Shown here: in pieces, positions 46,630 to 55,520 of the stretch
Layout: each line of letters begins with the position of its first letter
Numbering within the stretch: position 1 is the stretch's first letter
Source: G963674685 sp964591275
GTDB taxonomy: Bacteria > Lernaellota > Lernaellaia > JACKCT01
Reading direction: 5' to 3'
Assembly: GCA_964591275.1 (NCBI GenBank)
Contig: CAZQAE010000001.1
Coordinates: 62,001-126,000, forward strand
Length of the DNA stretch: 64,000 bases
Notes under the pieces: generated by a model
Told to the model about the DNA's origin: nothing
The model's input: the letters and a program-made list of their open reading frames with translations, nothing else
Database searches by the model: none
Position numbers and translations under genes: made by a program

Positions 46630-47604
46630 ATGACAAAGAAATTCTGGATATTGATGCTGGCTCTGATTATGGCTCTGGCCGTGGCGTTCGCATGCGGCGG
46701 CGACGACGACGACGACGATGATGGTGATGATGACGATGATCCGGGATTGGGAGATTCGGGAGTGATTCATGGTTTCGTTCGCGATTTCCAAACGAAGGTG
46801 GAAGTTAATAACGCCGATGTGGAAGCCGTTAACGATGAGACGGGCGAATCTTTCGACCCACCGCTGACCTTTACAACCGGCGCCGACGGCGAGGTGAGTT
46901 TTGAGATTTCTTCGGAAGAGGAGTTCGTTGGAATTCTCGTAAAGAAGGAAGGCAGCCTGGACACAATCCAATTCCATTTCAAGGTTGGATTGGCAAATGA
47001 GGAGTTCCTGCTTATCAACGAAGGCACCAGGGACCTGATGCTGCTTTCATTGGACATTGACATGGATGAGTCGAAGGCAGTTGTCGCCGGGGGCATTTAT
47101 TGGGGCGATCCTTTGGATGAAGACGCCGTAGGATGTTCTATGGTGAGTTTTGAGCCGGATGATGGCGTGGGCGTCTATTACTTTGGCCCGGACGCTTTGC
47201 CGAACGCGGCCCGCACCGTTCCTGACGGCCAAACATCCTCAAACGGCCAGGGAACCCTGGAGGGTTACGCCCAGTCCGATGACCATGCATTAAGCTATTA
47301 CGTGAGCGTCAACAAAACTCCCGACACCGATGTGAAACTCTTTGCATCCATTTATAGTGTGGAGAACGCCGACTTGGATGGGGCAAAGGACGACGACGTC
47401 GATGGCGATGTGGATGACGACGTAGATGATGACGTCGATGACGATGCGGATGATGATGCGGATGATGATGAACCTTCGTTCACGTCGGTGAGGGAAAAAA
47501 ACGTTATTCCGTTGCTCAAGGCCAACACGGCGACCATCGTGAATGTTTATTTTCCAAGGACTACGTATGACGCAAATCCCACTCCGGCCTGGTGCACGGA
47601 ATAA
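46630..47604 (+). CDS. Asp-rich lipoprotein, tandem paralogue 1
   Basis: 324 residues from ATG 46630 (AGAGGA upstream). Lipobox VAFAC puts the lipidated Cys at 22; it is followed by GG and an Asp tract (~25-38). The main domain resembles a carboxypeptidase-regulatory-like or transthyretin-like beta-sandwich (VIHGFVRDFQTKVEVNNADV). A second Asp tract with a DDDV/DDDA pattern is inserted near 255-285. The C-terminus PTPAWCTE is shared with the next gene. It is probably an outer-membrane or surface protein. It is 46% or so Asp/Glu in the tracts by eye, and clearly duplicated. Confidence 0.85.
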   Translation: MTKKFWILMLALIMALAVAFACGGDDDDDDDGDDDDDPGLGDSGVIHGFVRDFQTKVEVNNADVEAVNDETGESFDPPLTFTTGADGEVSFEISSEEEFVGILVKKEGSLDTIQFHFKVGLANEEFLLINEGTRDLMLLSLDIDMDESKAVVAGGIYWGDPLDEDAVGCSMVSFEPDDGVGVYYFGPDALPNAARTVPDGQTSSNGQGTLEGYAQSDDHALSYYVSVNKTPDTDVKLFASIYSVENADLDGAKDDDVDGDVDDDVDDDVDDDADDDADDDEPSFTSVREKNVIPLLKANTATIVNVYFPRTTYDANPTPAWCTE

Positions 47605-47727
47605 TCAACCCAATTGTGCCGTGAGGTTTTTTGCCTTATCACTTTGGGACGAAAAATCTTTTGATCGAAAGAGAGAAAAACCTGACATGGAAACAATGAG
47701 TCCAAAATTTCAACGAAGGGAAATCAA

Positions 47728-48678
47728 ATGAACAAAAATCTGTTTATGGTCCTCGCATTTCTGATGATGGGGATATTTGCCGTAACGGCTGTATTTGTCG
47801 GCTGCGGCGACGATGACGATGATGATGACGATGACGATGATGTGGTTGACGATGACGCTGACGACGACGATGTCGATGATGATGTCAACGACGATGTCGA
47901 TGACGATGTCGATGATGATGTGGATGATGATGTGGATGACGATATCGCGGACGACGCCATCGCTGGTGTTGTCGTGGACTTCAAGGAAAGGACTATCCTG
48001 GCCGGCGCAACGGTCGAAGCCATTGATGATGCCACAGGCGCTTCATTCGATCCGGCCATTACGGGCGATTCGAATGCTGAAGGCTACGTTTTGCTGGAAG
48101 GCATTCCCGCAGGCAAAGGCGCCGTTGGACTTAAGGTGACCAAGGGCGGTTACGTTGACACCATTCAATACCATTTCCCGACCGGCGTAAGCGACACGGA
48201 GATTCTGGCCGTTTCTTCCGCTACGCAGACCTTGCTCGCGGGTATTTTGCTTCTTCCTGTTCAAGCCGGCAAGGGATTCGCATCCGGCGGCGTGTATTGG
48301 GTTAATGAAGCTGGTGAAGAAGAGTACATTGGCTGCGCTGAAGTGACCGCTGATCCCAATACGATCAACGACGGCATTCACTACTTCCAATACATGGCAT
48401 TGATGGACACTTTTGTGCCGACCCTTGATCGCGACATCGCTACGTCCGGTGATCCGCAGGACGGCGAAGGAACGAATCCCGATACGAGTTACTTTCTCGG
48501 CGCCAACGCCGATCCCGGCGCATACACGATTACGGCGACAGCCGGCGACAACAACGATCTGACAGCCACCTCGGTCATTCCGATGGTTTTCGCCGACAGC
48601 ATCGTTATCACAACCGTGCTGTTCCAGTTCGAGGACTACCCCACGAACCCGACAGCGACCTGGTGCACCTCCAAGTAA
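47728..48678 (+). CDS. Asp-rich lipoprotein, tandem paralogue 2
   Basis: 316 residues from ATG 47728, after AAGGGAAA. Lipobox FVGC gives Cys 26, followed directly by G and a ~50-residue Asp tract made of DDDV and DDDA units. The remaining domain aligns with paralogue 1 (the segments GGVYWVNEAG/GGIYWGDPLD, VDTIQYHF/LDTIQFHF and the ending TATWCTSK/TPAWCTE). It is thus a tandem duplicate in which the tract position differs: all N-terminal here, N-terminal plus internal in the other. The function is unknown, probably structural and surface exposed. A strong terminator follows. Confidence 0.85.
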   Translation: MNKNLFMVLAFLMMGIFAVTAVFVGCGDDDDDDDDDDDVVDDDADDDDVDDDVNDDVDDDVDDDVDDDVDDDIADDAIAGVVVDFKERTILAGATVEAIDDATGASFDPAITGDSNAEGYVLLEGIPAGKGAVGLKVTKGGYVDTIQYHFPTGVSDTEILAVSSATQTLLAGILLLPVQAGKGFASGGVYWVNEAGEEEYIGCAEVTADPNTINDGIHYFQYMALMDTFVPTLDRDIATSGDPQDGEGTNPDTSYFLGANADPGAYTITATAGDNNDLTATSVIPMVFADSIVITTVLFQFEDYPTNPTATWCTSK

Positions 48679-48685
48679 ACATGTG

Positions 48686-48720
48686 CAACCGGGCGGCATA
48701 TTGCCGCCCGGTTGTTTTCT
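48686..48720 (+). terminator. Strong intrinsic terminator
   Basis: A perfect 13-bp stem (CAACCGGGCGGCA with TGCCGCCCGGTTG), a TAT loop and a following TTTTCTTCT tract. It lies just after the second Asp-rich lipoprotein and before the DUF1302 operon. Confidence 0.88.
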
Positions 48721-48825
48721 TCTAGTTTGGCGAATTTTTTTAAGCGATTTCTTCTGGTTAAGCCGAATTTTCTTGTGGGACAACCAACCTTTATTCAATG
48801 ATGAAACAACCGCGGGAGGTGCTCA

Positions 48826-50574
48826 ATGCGCTGGGGCCGATTGTGTGTGGTCGCCTTGTTCGCCGTCGTTCTTTTGCCATCGCTGGCTGCGGCGCAGGCT
48901 GACAAGTTCGACCTGAACGGATACTTCCAGGCTCAGTATGGATTGTTTACCAATACGGAGTATCACAACGAATCGGATATTGACGGTTTCCCGTCGAATC
49001 ACGGCGACAGAGTGGGGAAGCCGTCGATGCTCAGGCACACGCTGCTGTTGGAAGCGGACTGGCGACCTTTTGACAACGTCAAGGTTCATGCCGTTTTCCG
49101 TGGTGTCAGATCGGGGGCTTTGGGCGCGGACCGTTTCGCGCAGACCCCGGATATGGAATACGATTTAAAGTACAACCACGCCCCCGAAGTCATGGACGCG
49201 AAAATCCAAGCGACGCATAAGCGTTACTACAACGAAAACGAACTTCGTGAGATCTACGTGGACATCGACGCGACGGATAAGATCAACCTTCGCGTGGGTC
49301 GCCAGCAAGTCAGTTGGGGCGACATGGCGACCTATCGACTTCTGGACGTGGTCAACCCCGTGGACGGAAGCTGGCATTTGCCGCCCTTTGAAGCTTTTGA
49401 GGACACGCGCAAACCCCTATACATGGCCAAGCTCCTGATCGACGTTCCGTGCCTGGAGGGAAACCTGGAAACTTTGTACATTCCCCTGATGGACGATCCT
49501 GAGGACACGGTGACCACGCCGGCCACATTTTACGGTGCATGGGGTTTGCCCGTTGGGTCGAAAAACGATTACGTTTCGGACCTTAGGGTCGTCAATAAGA
49601 TCACGCAATATCCCAAGAACGATCTTTCAGATGCACGCGTCGGCGCTCGTTGGAAAGGAATTCTTGGTGGATTGACCTACACGTTGGTCGCCTATCACGG
49701 GCATCAGTTGACGCCGCCGATTCCGGATTACGTCGTCAAGTCCTGGGAAACCGACGATGAAGGGTTCCACAATGCTGATGTCTATTTGCGTGTTCCAAGG
49801 TTGAACACTTACGGTTTCTCGGTCGATTACGCCTTCGAGTCTCCGGTGGGAATGGTGGTGAAACTGGAAGCGGCGGTGACTCCCGAAGTGCAATACGCCG
49901 TTAACTCGCCTCTTTCGGCTGGATTCACCACCGACAATCGCGTGGACAGCACATGGGAGGCCATTGATCCTTCGGCGGGCGCAGAGTCCGATCTCCGGGC
50001 CGATATGCACAGCGAAGAGAGGCACCACGCAGCCTACGCCCTGGAGCTGTTTCGCTCCAACCAGATTCGTTTCATCAATCCCAAGTCTTCCATCATCACC
50101 GTTTTCCGTATTTTCCAGGATTACTATTTCAATCCTGAAGACATCAACGAAGATGAGTACAAACTGGGGAATCCCTACGTCCTGGAAACACTCGAGGATG
50201 GTTCGCGGGAAAGAAATGAAAACTGGTACATCGTTTACGTGCCCGGGTATGACAGCGCGCTGGCTGCTCCCATCAAAACGACGTTTGTGGCCGCCGCCTT
50301 CACGTCATATTTTCACGGCATGTTTACGCCGGGCGTCGTGGCTGTGTACCTGCCGCGCTATCCTGCGGAAATCGTTGACAGCAGTGATGTCTTCGACTGG
50401 GAAACCATGGAAAATGGCTCCGGCTTCGTGAGCGCAACAATGAAATTCAGTTTTGGAAACCACTGGCGATTAGCTACGGGATATAATTACCTGCAGGGGG
50501 CTGATCCCTATTACGATTTGGGATTCTTCCGGGATCGCGACGAGGTTTACGCAAAGGTTCGTTATCAATTCTAG
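48826..50574 (+). CDS. DUF1302 family outer-membrane protein
   Basis: 582 residues from ATG 48826 (GGGAGGTG upstream). The signal peptide ends at LAAAQA. The early segment GYFQAQYG and the motif LREIYVDIDATDKINLRVGR followed by QQVSWGDMATYRLLDVVNP match DUF1302, a beta-barrel family. The last residues (VYAKVRYQF) end in Phe, the classic barrel-assembly signal. The family is linked to DUF1329 and RND genes in many proteobacteria and may be involved in moving hydrophobic substances across or into the outer membrane. It is the first gene of the operon here. Confidence 0.88.
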   Translation: MRWGRLCVVALFAVVLLPSLAAAQADKFDLNGYFQAQYGLFTNTEYHNESDIDGFPSNHGDRVGKPSMLRHTLLLEADWRPFDNVKVHAVFRGVRSGALGADRFAQTPDMEYDLKYNHAPEVMDAKIQATHKRYYNENELREIYVDIDATDKINLRVGRQQVSWGDMATYRLLDVVNPVDGSWHLPPFEAFEDTRKPLYMAKLLIDVPCLEGNLETLYIPLMDDPEDTVTTPATFYGAWGLPVGSKNDYVSDLRVVNKITQYPKNDLSDARVGARWKGILGGLTYTLVAYHGHQLTPPIPDYVVKSWETDDEGFHNADVYLRVPRLNTYGFSVDYAFESPVGMVVKLEAAVTPEVQYAVNSPLSAGFTTDNRVDSTWEAIDPSAGAESDLRADMHSEERHHAAYALELFRSNQIRFINPKSSIITVFRIFQDYYFNPEDINEDEYKLGNPYVLETLEDGSRERNENWYIVYVPGYDSALAAPIKTTFVAAAFTSYFHGMFTPGVVAVYLPRYPAEIVDSSDVFDWETMENGSGFVSATMKFSFGNHWRLATGYNYLQGADPYYDLGFFRDRDEVYAKVRYQF

Positions 50575-50618
50575 GCTGTTGCGAAAAGCTTCGACAATCG
50601 CCAAATGGAGGTTATGAA

Positions 50619-51896
50619 ATGAGGTTAAAAAAAATTGCTCTGTTATCGGCTGTGGCTGCGCTGGTCATAGGGGTAGCGACCGTGGCCGTGGGACAGGGGA
50701 AAATAACGCGCGGCAACTGGGCTGAATCCGTTGGTTTCAAACCTGACTTGTCGGGTATGCCCAAAGCCGGAGAAGTTATCAGCGCCGGCAATCTCGACCA
50801 ATACAAGTCCGTCATCCCCGGCGGCGTTCAAATGCTGATCAAAAAATACGGTTTCAAGGTATGGACGAAGGATTACGAGTCAGTAGCTCCTGCCGACAGC
50901 TATATCGCCGCGACAAATAAGCATATGGGAACGGCAAAAACCTTGGATCCGAATGCTCATTATCGCAAAATCGGGCTCAAGGGCTACAAGGCCGGACTTC
51001 CTTTCCCGCATCCTAAAACCGGTGTTGAAGTGGCATGGAACTATACTTATTCCTATTCCGGTGACGATGCAAAAAACTGGTTCGGCGTTTATTGGATCAG
51101 CGCCAAAACCGGCATTGAACGCTCCGAGGATTGGACCTGGAACTACATTACGCGAGGCTGCTTCCGCACGGACATCGAGCCCATGCCCGATATCCCCGAA
51201 GCGCGTGCCAAGCGCATCCAATATTATTCGGTCACGACGGCGCTGTCGCCGCTCGACAAAAAAGGTTTCTCCGCCATGTACACGCGGAAAATCGAACCCA
51301 AGGATCAGCAGGGATACATCTACGTTCCGGCTCAGCGAAAATCAACGCGCTTCGCTTTCGGAACACGAGGTGACTCTTGGAACAACACCGACATGCTCTA
51401 TGAGGATGTGCGCGGATATATGGGTTATCCCGAATGGATGACATGGAAGATCGTCGAGAAAAAGACGATGCTTCTGCCCATGAACGCCGACGTCCCACAC
51501 GGGAAGGCTAATATCAGCAAGGTTTACGATTTCGACAGAGCGCCCCATTGGAACTTCAAAGCCAAGTGGGAGCCGCGACCCGTATACGTCGTCGAGGCCA
51601 AAGCCAAATTCCCGGATTATCCTTATAGCAAGATGGTCTTCTACTTTGATGCGGAGCTATCCTATGTTTGCGTGAAAGATGCTTACGACAAGAAGGGGCA
51701 ACTCTGGAAAGTTCTTGTCAACGCCTGGAATAAGGCAGACGATCCGCACTCTACGCCGTCGCCCGTCGGCACCTCCCTGGTCGTTGACTTGCAAGCTGAG
51801 CACGCGACGGCCTTCGGTTGGCACAAGTCCCTGTCCAATGTGGGCCTGACGCCTGGGGACTTCAGCCTAGCCAATCTCCGCAAGCTCGGGAAGTAA
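50619..51896 (+). CDS. DUF1329 family LolA-like periplasmic protein
   Basis: 425 residues from ATG 50619 (TGGAGGT 6 bases upstream). A signal peptide ends near VAVGQG. The domain has the half-barrel strand pattern of DUF1329, as in LolA-like outer-membrane lipoprotein-sorting proteins. Such a fold binds acyl chains, so carrying lipid between membranes is plausible. It lies between the DUF1302 barrel and the Ycf48-like gene, which is the usual order. Confidence 0.87.
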   Translation: MRLKKIALLSAVAALVIGVATVAVGQGKITRGNWAESVGFKPDLSGMPKAGEVISAGNLDQYKSVIPGGVQMLIKKYGFKVWTKDYESVAPADSYIAATNKHMGTAKTLDPNAHYRKIGLKGYKAGLPFPHPKTGVEVAWNYTYSYSGDDAKNWFGVYWISAKTGIERSEDWTWNYITRGCFRTDIEPMPDIPEARAKRIQYYSVTTALSPLDKKGFSAMYTRKIEPKDQQGYIYVPAQRKSTRFAFGTRGDSWNNTDMLYEDVRGYMGYPEWMTWKIVEKKTMLLPMNADVPHGKANISKVYDFDRAPHWNFKAKWEPRPVYVVEAKAKFPDYPYSKMVFYFDAELSYVCVKDAYDKKGQLWKVLVNAWNKADDPHSTPSPVGTSLVVDLQAEHATAFGWHKSLSNVGLTPGDFSLANLRKLGK

Positions 51897-51900
51897 TCGC

Positions 51901-52965
51901 ATGAACAAAAGTCGCCTGACAGGGGGCCTCATTCTGAGGCCCTTGATCCTTTGCATCATCGTTTTGCCGTTTATTACGACCTCCCTGGCTTTGGCTTCGG
52001 ATTTCGACCCGAAGGTCCCCGTCGCCTTTCGTGACCGGCTCTATGATGTTCAGTTTATTTCCGAAACCGAAGCCATCATTATTGGCTATCCGGGTAAGAT
52101 TTTCAGAAGCGCCGACGGCGGAGAAACTTGGGAACGCATCACCATCGACACAACGGAGCCGCTGTTTTCGCTGCATTTCATCAATGCGAAAACCGGCTGG
52201 ATCGCCGGAAGAAGCGGTTTGATCTTCATCACGGGAGACGGTGGAAAAACCTGGACGAAGCAGGACAGCGGCGTGAGTGAGCATCTTTTCGGCATTCATT
52301 TTTTCAATGAAAAAGTCGGCGTCGCCGTCGGCAACTTCGGCGTCATTGTTAACACTGTTGACGGAGGAAAAACGTGGTCTGGTCAAATCCTCCAGGAGAT
52401 GTCTTCGGCGACTATATACGCAGTGCAAATGCTCGACGAAAACACTGGCTTTCTGGTGGGTGAGTATCCAATATGGGAAGCGGATTTGGAAGAAGATGTC
52501 GAGGCCTCCACTTTGAGTAGTGTTTTCAAAACCTCCGACAGCGGCGTTACATGGGAGCGCGTGGAGGTTCCGACCGAGTCTCACCTTTTTGATCTCGAAT
52601 TTGTCAGTGCGCTGGAAGGATACGCCGTTGGGACGAAGGGATTGGTGCTCAAGACTCTGGATGGCGGAGTGACCTGGGAAGTTTTCAAAGCGCCGACGCC
52701 CTTCCATCTTCTGAGCGTTGAAGCTCATGGCGATACTGTTGTGGCTGTGGGAAACGCGGGGACCGCCGTTTACAAGAAAGGCGGCGAAATCAAAATTCCC
52801 CCAACGGGAGCCTATTCCTGGATTGGGTCTGTGAGCTTCAATAAAAAAGGCCGGGGGATTCTCGTGGGCGACCACGGCCTCATCATGCTCTCGGAAGATA
52901 AAGGCAATACGTGGACTTGCCTGTCGCCGACATGCAAAGGCGTTGACCAACAAAAAACGAAGTGA
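51901..52965 (+). CDS. Ycf48-like beta-propeller (BNR/PSII_BNR) protein
   Basis: 354 residues. A hydrophobic signal peptide ends near LALAS. About seven blades follow, each with a variant of the BNR motif such as SADGGETWERI or TGDGGKTWTKQ and a blade link like GWIAGRSGLI. In photosynthetic organisms Ycf48 assists photosystem II; in non-phototrophs these proteins accompany DUF1302, DUF1329 and RND genes and are probably periplasmic scaffolds. The start is 4 bases after the DUF1329 stop, and the stop overlaps the RND start as GTGA. Confidence 0.88.
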   Translation: MNKSRLTGGLILRPLILCIIVLPFITTSLALASDFDPKVPVAFRDRLYDVQFISETEAIIIGYPGKIFRSADGGETWERITIDTTEPLFSLHFINAKTGWIAGRSGLIFITGDGGKTWTKQDSGVSEHLFGIHFFNEKVGVAVGNFGVIVNTVDGGKTWSGQILQEMSSATIYAVQMLDENTGFLVGEYPIWEADLEEDVEASTLSSVFKTSDSGVTWERVEVPTESHLFDLEFVSALEGYAVGTKGLVLKTLDGGVTWEVFKAPTPFHLLSVEAHGDTVVAVGNAGTAVYKKGGEIKIPPTGAYSWIGSVSFNKKGRGILVGDHGLIMLSEDKGNTWTCLSPTCKGVDQQKTK

Positions 52966-55487
52966 AGAATACGAATATGAAACCATCCGAAAAGCAGAAA
53001 ATCGGGACCTTCTTTATTAAGAATCGAATCCTCGTCGTGGCTGTCGTTTTGATCCTGACGACCTTTTTCGGGATTATGACCACGCGCGTGCACATGAAGA
53101 CACCGACGATCGACCTGTTTCCGAAAAACCATCCTTATGTTGAAACTTATGCCGAATATCAGGATGTTTTCGGCGGCGCGGACCACGTTGCAATTTCTCT
53201 CGAAGTCTTTAAGGGCGATGTATTCAACACAAAGACACTGGAAAAGCTAAGGCGCATAACCAAGGCCATTGAACTTTTGCCTGCGGTGAACAACTACTCT
53301 GTTCTGTCGTTAGCGCAGCGCAAAATTAAAATCACCACGGTGGACGAGATCAAAGGCTTTAAGTCCGATCCCGTTATGTGGCCCGACGTCCCGCAAAGCG
53401 AAGAGGAACTGAGTGAACTTCGCCGCAAGGTGTACGCCAGCGGTCGCTATCACGGTTCACTGGTTTCTACGGACGACAAGTCGCTGATGGTTTATGCGGG
53501 CTTTTTTGAAAAGGGTTTGCAAAGCGCCGGCGACACGATCGAAGAGGTTGTACGCTACATCGCGAGCGTCGAGGGCCAGGAACCGGACGAGGCTGTGGAA
53601 ATCATGGCAAAGGTTGCTTCCGATCAGAAGTGGTCGATGGACGACACGCTGTTCACCGCGATCCGCAAGATTGCCGTTTCCGAGGAAGATGAGAATCACA
53701 AGATTCGTATGATCGGCCGTCCAATCATGCTGGGATGGATCGCGCAGAAGTATCCTCAGCTCGCCTACATTTTCCTTTTGACCGTTCTGGTCATCGTTAT
53801 CAGCCTGATCCTGTATTTCAAGAATTTCGTGGGCGTCGTCATCCCAATGCTCACTGCGACCTTTTCAGCCATATGGGGCATCGGCTTCCTGGGATTGCTC
53901 AACTACTTGGCAGAGGTCAAAGGAATTGACTGGTTCGGACTGGGCGACTACCACTTCAATCCCCTCGTGATTGTTGTGCCGTTCATCATCAGCGCGCGGG
54001 CGCTGTCTCATTCTGTGCAGTTGATTGAAAGATACGGCGAAGAATATGAGAAACACGGTGACCGCAAAGAAGCGGCCATCGCAACCTTCGGCGGATTGTC
54101 CAAACCGGGAATGCTGTCGATCATCACCGACGCCGCCGGCGTTTTCATCGTAGCCATCACCCCCATCCCGCTGATGCAAAAGCTGGCTATCATGTGCGGT
54201 TTCTGGATTCTGTCGATTGTTGTAACCGACCTGATCCTCAACCCGGTCCTGCTGTCCTTCTTCCCGCCGCCTGTATCCAAAAAAGAAGGCCATGCCAAGC
54301 ATGGGATTCTCAATCGAATCCTGGCCTTCATGGCCCGAGCCAGCACCGAGCGGCATCAGAAGACCATTATGATTGTGACAGTCATTATATTTCTTCTGGG
54401 AATCTTCTTCGCACGCAATCTCGTCATCGGCGATGTCCATCCGGGCACGCCCATGCTTTGGCCGAAATCCGAGTACAATATGGACACAGCCGCCATCGGG
54501 GAGCGATTCGGAAAGACGGAGCAGATGAGCATTGTCGTTGAAGGTGACAATCGCGACCAGATCAAGGACCCGAAAATACTTCTCACGCTGGAAAAATTTC
54601 AGCGCGAACTCGAAGCGATGTCCGAAGTCTCTTTTACCTCCTCGATTTCCGATCTGGTTCCCAAAATCGTCAGCGTCATGCACGCCAGCCACCCGCAATG
54701 GGAACTGATACCTGAGAACAGGCGGGACTCCGGGTTCTATCTTGGGTTGTTGTTTTCCGGCGCCGAGCCGGGCGATCTGGACCGTTTCATTGATCGCAGT
54801 ATGCAAAACGCCAGCCTAACGATTTATCTGCGTGATCATAAGGGAACAACGTTGCGGGCCGTCATCGCCAAAGCCAAGGAGTTTATCGCCGCCAATCCTC
54901 TTGAAAACGCGAAATTTCGCCTGGCCGGAAACCTTGGCGGGCTTCTGGCTGCTGTTAACGAGTCCATCGTCTCTTCGGAGGCGCGCGTAACTTTTCTGGC
55001 TTTCAGCTTCGTTTTCATTCTTTGTTCCCTGGCGTATCGTTCCTTTTGGGCGGGAGTCTATTTTCTGATTCCCATCACCATTTCCAATTACCTGACCTTC
55101 GCCGCGATGGGCGCTCTGGGCATCGGTCTCGATGTCAATGCGCTTCCTGTCGTCGCGCTCGGGGTTGGTCTCGGCGTGGATTACGGATTGTACGTCGTCG
55201 GTCGCATCGAGGAAGCCTATGCCCGCACCGGCGACCTCATCAAAGCGACCGGCGAAGCCATGATGACAGCGGGGCGCGCCGTCTTTTTCACCGCAGCCAC
55301 GATGGTGCTTGGCATCATCTTCTGGGCCTTCAGTTTCCTTCGTTTCCAGGCGGAGATGGGGATACTGCTGGCTTTCTGGATGACCGTCAGCATGCTCGGA
55401 GGTCTGATCCTTCTTCCCGCGATGGTCGTGACCTTCAAACCAAAATTTGTTACGCGATCCAGAAACGTTCAAACAAAAGAGGCTTGA
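52962..55487 (+). CDS. RND superfamily (MMPL/HpnN-like) transporter
   Basis: 841 residues from GTG 52962 (GTGA overlap with the previous stop), or from ATG 52977. Twelve membrane helices in the pattern 1+5+1+5 with two large periplasmic loops; MMPL signatures include the GLGVGVDYGLYVVGR-like segment (VALGVGLGVDYGLYVVGR) in the second half. HpnN and MmpL proteins move lipids such as hopanoids or glycolipids by proton-driven transport. With the DUF1302/DUF1329/Ycf48 set this makes a likely lipid-export system to the outer membrane. The substrate is unknown. Confidence 0.9.
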   Translation: MKNTNMKPSEKQKIGTFFIKNRILVVAVVLILTTFFGIMTTRVHMKTPTIDLFPKNHPYVETYAEYQDVFGGADHVAISLEVFKGDVFNTKTLEKLRRITKAIELLPAVNNYSVLSLAQRKIKITTVDEIKGFKSDPVMWPDVPQSEEELSELRRKVYASGRYHGSLVSTDDKSLMVYAGFFEKGLQSAGDTIEEVVRYIASVEGQEPDEAVEIMAKVASDQKWSMDDTLFTAIRKIAVSEEDENHKIRMIGRPIMLGWIAQKYPQLAYIFLLTVLVIVISLILYFKNFVGVVIPMLTATFSAIWGIGFLGLLNYLAEVKGIDWFGLGDYHFNPLVIVVPFIISARALSHSVQLIERYGEEYEKHGDRKEAAIATFGGLSKPGMLSIITDAAGVFIVAITPIPLMQKLAIMCGFWILSIVVTDLILNPVLLSFFPPPVSKKEGHAKHGILNRILAFMARASTERHQKTIMIVTVIIFLLGIFFARNLVIGDVHPGTPMLWPKSEYNMDTAAIGERFGKTEQMSIVVEGDNRDQIKDPKILLTLEKFQRELEAMSEVSFTSSISDLVPKIVSVMHASHPQWELIPENRRDSGFYLGLLFSGAEPGDLDRFIDRSMQNASLTIYLRDHKGTTLRAVIAKAKEFIAANPLENAKFRLAGNLGGLLAAVNESIVSSEARVTFLAFSFVFILCSLAYRSFWAGVYFLIPITISNYLTFAAMGALGIGLDVNALPVVALGVGLGVDYGLYVVGRIEEAYARTGDLIKATGEAMMTAGRAVFFTAATMVLGIIFWAFSFLRFQAEMGILLAFWMTVSMLGGLILLPAMVVTFKPKFVTRSRNVQTKEA

Positions 55488-55520
55488 CAGGAAGCGACCA
55501 CGCATTACAGCCTTGCAACC

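Noticed and set aside
47800..47945. Tandem GATGAC-type repeats suggesting a CRISPR or satellite
   Set aside because: They are coding, keep the reading frame and have no spacers; they encode the Asp tract of the lipoprotein.
53865..54806. Antisense open frame within the RND transporter
   Set aside because: It lies wholly inside a conserved membrane protein gene and has an unnatural Asp/Asn/His/Gln-rich composition.
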